From positions 992,001-1,056,000 of the forward strand of contig CASBPS010000188.1 of the NCBI GenBank assembly GCA_949126835.1: a stretch of 64,000 nucleotides of DNA, given 5' to 3'. The stretch is from Anisus vortex (Eukaryota > Mollusca > Gastropoda > Planorbidae). The stretch's first letter is position 1. Each line of letters starts with the position of its first letter. The translations under genes and the position numbers were made by a program. The notes under the pieces were generated by a model. The model did not search any database and was not told the origin of the DNA. It worked only from the letters and a program-made list of their open reading frames with translations. This document shows, one piece after another, positions 58,200 through 64,000 of this stretch.

Positions 58200-58820
58200 C
58201 TAACATTCTTTACATATCTCACTTCACGTTCCATGAATCCATCTATTCTAACATTCTATACATATCCCACTTCAGGTTCCATAAATCACATTAACTATTC
58301 TAACATTCTATACATATCTCACTTCACATTCCATGAATCACACCATCTATTCTAACATTCTATACATATCTCACTTCACGATCCATGAATCACACCATCT
58401 AGTCTAAAATTCTATACATATCTCACTTCACGTTCCATGAATCACATCATCTATTCTAACATTCTATACATATCTCACTTTACGTTCCATGAATCACGTC
58501 ATCTATTTTAACATTCTATACATATCTCACTTCACGTTCCATGAATCCATCTATTCTAACATTCTATACATATCCCACTTCACGTTCCATAAATCACATT
58601 AACTATTCTAACATTCTATACATATCTCACTTCACATTCCATGAATCACACCATCTATTCTAACATTCTATACATATCTCACTTCACGATCCATGAATCA
58701 CACCATCTAGTCTAAAATTCTATACATATCTCACTTCACGTTCCATGAATCACATCATCTATTCTAACATTCTATACATATCTCACTTTACGTTCCATGA
58801 ATCACGTCAACTATTCTAAC
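58200..58820. repeat. 308-bp local tandem duplication (about six monomers)
   Basis: Two adjacent runs carry the same rare series: CCCACTTC, AATCACATTAACTATTC, CACATTCCATGAATCACACC, then CACGATCC with CATCTAGTC. The CACGATCC marker is at 58377 and 58685, 308 bp apart. The related stretch near 40.38-40.62 kb has the series once, so this is a recent local expansion. Confidence 0.82.
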
Positions 58821-61800
58821 ATTCTATACATGTCTCACTTCACGTTCCATGAATCACATCATCTTTTCTAACATTCTATACATGTCTCACTTCACGTTCC
58901 ATGAATCATATCAACTATTCTAACTTTCTATACATATCTCACTTTACGTTCTATAAATCCATCTATTCTAACATTCTAAAAATATCTCTCTTTATGTTCA
59001 ATGAATCCATCTATTCTAACATTCTATACATATCTCACTTAACGTTTAATGAATCACATCAACTATTCTAACATTATTCACATATCTCTCTTCATGTTCC
59101 ATTAATCCATCTATTCTAACATTCTATACATATCTCACTTCACGTTCCATGAATCACATAATCTATTCTAACATTCTATGCATGTCTCACTTCAGGTTCC
59201 ATGAATCACATCATCTATTATAACATTCTATACATATCTCACTTCACGTTCCATGAATCCATTTATTCTAACAATCTATACATATCTCTCTTCATGTTCC
59301 ATGAATCCATCTATTCTAACAATCTATACATATTTCACTTAACCTTCCATGAATCACATCATCTATTATAATATTTTATACATATCTCACTTCACGTTCC
59401 ATGAATCATATCATCTATTCTAACATTCTATACATATCTCACTTCAGGTTCCATGATTTACATCATCTATTCTAAAATTCTATATATATCTCACTTCAAG
59501 TTCCATGAATCACATCATCTATTCTAACATTCTATACATATCTCACTTCACGTTCCATGAATCATATCATCTATTCTAACATTTTATACATATCTCACTT
59601 CACGTTCCATGAATCACATCATCTATTCTAACATTCTATACCTATCTCACTTTACCTTCCATTAATTCATCTATTCTAACATTCTATACATATCTTACTT
59701 CACGTTCCATGAATCGCATCATCTATTCTAACATTCTATACATATCTCACTTCATATTTAATGAATCACATCAACTATTCTAACATTATATACATATCTC
59801 TCTTCATGTTCCATGAATCCATCTATTCTAACATTCTATACATATCTCACTTCACGTTACATGAATCACATCATCTATTCGAACATTCTATACATATCTC
59901 ACTTGACGTTCCAAAAATCACACCATTCTAACCTTATATACATATCTCACTTCACGTTCCATGAATCACATCATCTATTCTAACATTCTATACATGTCTC
60001 ACTTCAGAATCCATGAATCACATCATCTATTCTAATATTCTATACATATCTCACTTCACGTTCCATGAATCACATCATATATTCTAACATTCTATACACA
60101 TCTCACTTCACGTTCCATGAATCACATCATCTATTATAACATTCTATACATATCTCACTTTACGTTTCATGAATCCATCTATTCTAACAATCTATACATA
60201 TTTCACTTCACGTTCCATGAATCACATCATCTATTCTAATATTCTATACATATCTCACTTCACGTTCCATGAATCATATCATCTATTCTAACATTTTATA
60301 CATATCTCACTTCAGGTTCCATGAATCACATTATCTATTCTAAAATTATATACATATCTCACTTCAAGTTCCATGAATCACATCATCTATTCTAACATTC
60401 TATACATATCTTACTTCACGTTCCATTAATCACATCATCTATTCTAACATTCTATTCATATCTCACTTCACGTTCAATGAATCACATCATCTATTCTAAC
60501 ATTGTATACATATCTCACTTCACGTTCCATGAATCACACCATCTATCCTAACATTCTATACATATCTCACATTACTTCCATATATCACATCATCTCATCT
60601 AACATTCTATACTCATCTCACTTCACGTTCCATGAATCACATCATCTATTCTAACATTCTATTCATATCTCACTTCACGTTCCATGAATCACATCTTCAA
60701 TACAACATTCTATACATGTCTCACTTCACGTTCCATGAATCACATCACTTATTCTAACTTTCTATACATATCCCACTTCACGTCCATGAATCCATCTATT
60801 TTAAAATTCTATACATATCTCACTTCACGTTCCATGAATCACATCATCTATTCGAACATTCTATACATATCTCACTTCACGTTCCAAAAATCACACCATT
60901 CTAACCTTATATACATATCTCACTTCACGTTAAATGAATCACATCATCTATTCTAACATTCTATACATATCTTACTTCACGTTCCATAAATCACACCATC
61001 TATTCTAACATTTCATAAATATATCACTTCACGTTCCATGAATCACATCATCAATTCCAACATTCTATACATGTCTCACTTTACGTTCCATGAATCACAT
61101 CATATATTCTAACATTCTATACATATTTTACTTCACGTTCCATGAATCACATCATCTCTTCTAACTTTCTATACATATCTCACTTCACGTTCCATGAATC
61201 CATCTATTCTAACATTCTATACATATCTCACTTCACGTTCCATGAATCATATCATCTATTCTAACATTCTATACATATCTCACTTCACGTTCCATGAATC
61301 ACATAATCTATTCTAACATTCTATACATATCTCACTTCACGTTCTATTAATCACATCATCTATTCTAACATTCTATACATATCTCACTTCACGTTCCATG
61401 AATCGCATCATGAATTCTAACATTCTATACATATCTCACTTCACGTTTAATGAATCACATCAACTATTCTAACATTATATACATATCTCTCTTCATGTTC
61501 CATGAATCCATCTATTCTAACATTCTATACATATCTCACTTCACGTTCCATGAATCACAAAATCTATTCTAACATTCTATACATGTCTCACTTCAGGTTC
61601 CATGAATCACATCATCTATTATAACATTCTATACATATCTCACTTCACGTTCCATGAATCCATTTATTCTAACATTCTATACATATCTCTCTTCATGTTC
61701 CATGAATCCATCTATTCTAACAATCTATACATATTTCACTTAACCTTCCATGAATCACATCATCTATTATAATATTCTATACATATCTCACTTCACGTTC

Positions 61801-64000
61801 CATGAATCACATCATCTATTCTAAAATTCTATACATATCTCACTTCAAGTTCCATGAATCACATCATCTATTCTAACATTCTATACATATCTCACTTCAC
61901 GTTTCATTAATTACAACATCTATTCTAACATTCTATTCATATCTCACTTCACGTTCAATTAATCACATCATCTATTCTAACATTGTATACATATCTCACT
62001 TCACGTTCCATGAATCACACCATCTATCCTAACATTCCATACATATCTCACATTACGTTCCATGTATCACATCATCTATTCTAACATTCTATACTCATCT
62101 CACTTCACGTTCCATGAATCACATCATCTATTCTAACATTCTATACATGTCTCACTTCACGTTCCATAAATCATATCATCTATTCTAACTTTCTATACAT
62201 ATCTCACTTTACGTTCCATAAATCCATCTATTCTAACATTCTATACATATCTTTTTTCATGTTCAATGAATCCATCTATTCTAACATTCTATACATATCT
62301 CACTTTACGTTCCATGAATCATATCATCTATTCTAACATTATATACATATCTCACTTCACGTTCTATTAATCACATCATCTATTCTAACATTCTATACAT
62401 ATCTCACTTTACGTTCCATGAATCACATCATCTATTTTAACATTCTATACCTATCTCACTTTACCTTCCATTAATTCATCTATTCTAACATTCTATACAT
62501 ATCTTACTTCACGTTCCATGAATCGCATCATCTATTCTAACATTCTATACATATCTCACTTCACATTTAATGAATCACATCAACTATTCTAACATTATAT
62601 ACATATCTCTTTTCATGTTCCATGAATCCATCTATTCTAACATTCTATACATATCTCACTTCACGTTCCATGAATCACATCATCTATTCGAACATTCTAT
62701 ACATATCTCACTTCACGTTCCAAAAATCACACCATTCTAACCTTATATACATATCTCAATTCACGTTCCATAAATCACATCATCTACTCTAACATTCTAT
62801 ATATGTCTCACTTCAGGTTCCATGAATCACATCATCTATTCTAATATTCTATACATATCTCACTTCACGTTCCATGAATCACATCATCTATTCTAACATT
62901 ATATACACATCTCACTTCACGTTCCATGAATCACATCATCTATTATAACATTCTATACATATCTCACTTTACGTTCCATGAATCCATCTATTATAACATT
63001 TTATACATATCTCTCTTCATGTTCCATGAATCCATCTATTCTAACAATCTATAAATATTTCACTTCACGTTCCATGAATCACATCATCTATTCTAATATT
63101 CTATACATATCTCACTTCACGTTCCATAAATCATATCATCTATTCTAACATTCTATACATATCTCACTTCAGGTTCCATGAATCACATTATCTATTCTAA
63201 AATTCTATACATATCTCACTTCAAGTTATAATGAATCACATCATCTATTCTAACATTCTATACATATCTTACTTCACGTTCCATTAATCACATCATCTAT
63301 TCTAACATTCTATTCATATCTCACTTCACGTTCAATGAATCACATCATCTTTTCTAACATTGTATACATATCTCACTTCACGTTCCATGAATCACACCAT
63401 CTATCCTAACATTCCATACATATCTCACATTACTTCCATATATCACATCATCTCATTTAACATTCTATACTCATCTCACTTCACGTTCCATGAATCACAT
63501 CATATATTCTAACATTCTATGCATATCTCACTTCACGTTCCATGAATCACATCTTCAATACAACATTCTATACATGTCTCACTTCACGTTCCATGAATCA
63601 CATCACTTATTCTAACTTTCTATACATATCTCACTTTACGTTCCATGAATTCATCTATTCTAACGTTCTATACATATCCCACTTCACGTCCATGATTCCA
63701 TCTATTTTAACATTCTATACATATCTCACTTCATGTTCCATTAATCGCATCATCTATTCTAACATTCTATACATATCTCACTTCACGTTAAATAAATCAC
63801 ATCATCTATTCTATTATTTTATACATATCTCACTTCACGTTCCATGAATCATATCATCTATTCTAACATTCTATACATGTCTCACTTCAGGTTCCATGAA
63901 TCACATCATCTATTCTAATATTCTTTACATATCTCACCTCACGTTCCATGAATCACATCATCTATTCTTACATTCTATACCTATCTCACTTTACCTTCCA

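Larger units (their letters stand above)
46815..58238. repeat. 2,549-bp tandem satellite duplication, first copy split by the retrotransposon
   Basis: With the 6,323-bp element and its extra 4-bp target copy removed, 46815-48319 plus 54647-55690 makes one 2,549-bp unit. The second unit is about 55690-58238. Shared rare variants include TCTACTCTAACATTCTATATATG (left unit near 47730, right unit near 56610), AAGTTATAATGAATC (48180 and 57056) and CTCATTCTACATTC (54732 and 57281). Units at 54823 and 57372, and at 55485 and 58034, are all 2,549 bp apart. Only the first copy carries the element. Confidence 0.87.
54643..64000. repeat. Satellite array, right arm
   Basis: The array has the same monomers and orientation as on the left and continues past the right edge. 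It completes the split 2,549-bp unit, holds its second copy (about 55690-58238), then a mixed stretch to about 61.87 kb. After that comes a further copy offset 6,170 bp from the 55.7-57.8 kb pattern: TTTCATTAATTACAACATC occurs at 55732 and 61902, and the unit at 57372 recurs at 63542. The stretch near 59.7-60.8 kb repeats the pattern of the HOR seen at about 41.9-43 kb and 44.7-45.8 kb. Confidence 0.95.

Noticed and set aside
54643..64000. The same class of short ORFs in the right arm, such as those at 54823, 57372 and 63542
   Set aside because: Copies of one satellite stretch at HOR spacing; non-coding for the same reasons.
1..64000. CRISPR-like regular short repeats
   Set aside because: There are no unique spacers between repeats; the units abut as a tandem satellite, and no cas genes or prokaryotic context exist.
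1..64000. The whole HOR pattern as an assembly artefact
   Set aside because: Copies carry private substitutions and indels, and the offsets are internally consistent (for example 7,609 minus 6,234 equals 1,375), which favours real structure. Exact copy number still depends on long-read support.

Overview
The window is eukaryotic repetitive DNA, almost certainly from an animal genome. About 57.7 kb of the 64 kb is one head-to-tail satellite array. The only other content is a single 6.3-kb LTR retrotransposon inserted in the array. I see no host gene, no tRNA or rRNA gene, and nothing bacterial such as operons or Shine-Dalgarno sites. The animal assignment rests on the element: a Ty3/gypsy (Metaviridae) Gag with a SCAN-like capsid segment and a primer-binding site matching tRNA-Pro. 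The phylum cannot be read from this sequence.

Satellite (1-48319 and 54643-64000): the basic unit is 52 bp, with a common 48-bp form that lacks 4 bp after the GAATC landmark. All units lie in the same orientation. The + strand is very poor in G: the commonest 52-bp form has 15 C and 2 G, and its only CpG is in the TTCACGTTCC landmark. Variant monomers act as markers and show layered higher-order repeats (HORs). These are 1,275-bp and 1,065-bp tandem duplications and a roughly 6.2-kb duplication inside 1-16.5 kb; three copies of a 6,234-bp HOR from about 16.33 to 36.44 kb, the middle one enlarged by an internal 1,375-bp duplication; a mixed block at 36.4-41.0 kb; and a 2.7-2.8-kb HOR family from 41 kb to the right end. 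That last family includes a 2,549-bp tandem duplication that flanks the retrotransposon.

Retrotransposon (48320-54642): two 621-bp LTRs (TG...CA) differ at only two positions. They are bounded by a 4-bp target duplication (GTAT), and the same satellite position is empty at 57192 and in other copies. The interior has a tRNA-Pro-type PBS, a G-rich polypurine tract and one intact 910-codon ORF. The ORF reads as Gag (SAP-like N terminus, coiled coil, SCAN-like capsid, CCHC knuckle), then retropepsin, then discontinuous scraps of integrase, then a C-terminal membrane segment. Reverse transcriptase, RNase H and most of integrase are absent. The element therefore looks like a recently inserted non-autonomous, Gag-protease-encoding derivative that needs an autonomous relative for cDNA synthesis and integration. 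Integrase scraps directly after protease, together with the SCAN-like capsid, point to the Gmr1-like branch, where integrase precedes RT.

The short repeated ORFs throughout the array come from monomer sequence, where 52-bp units shift the frame and 48-bp units do not. They are not genes.
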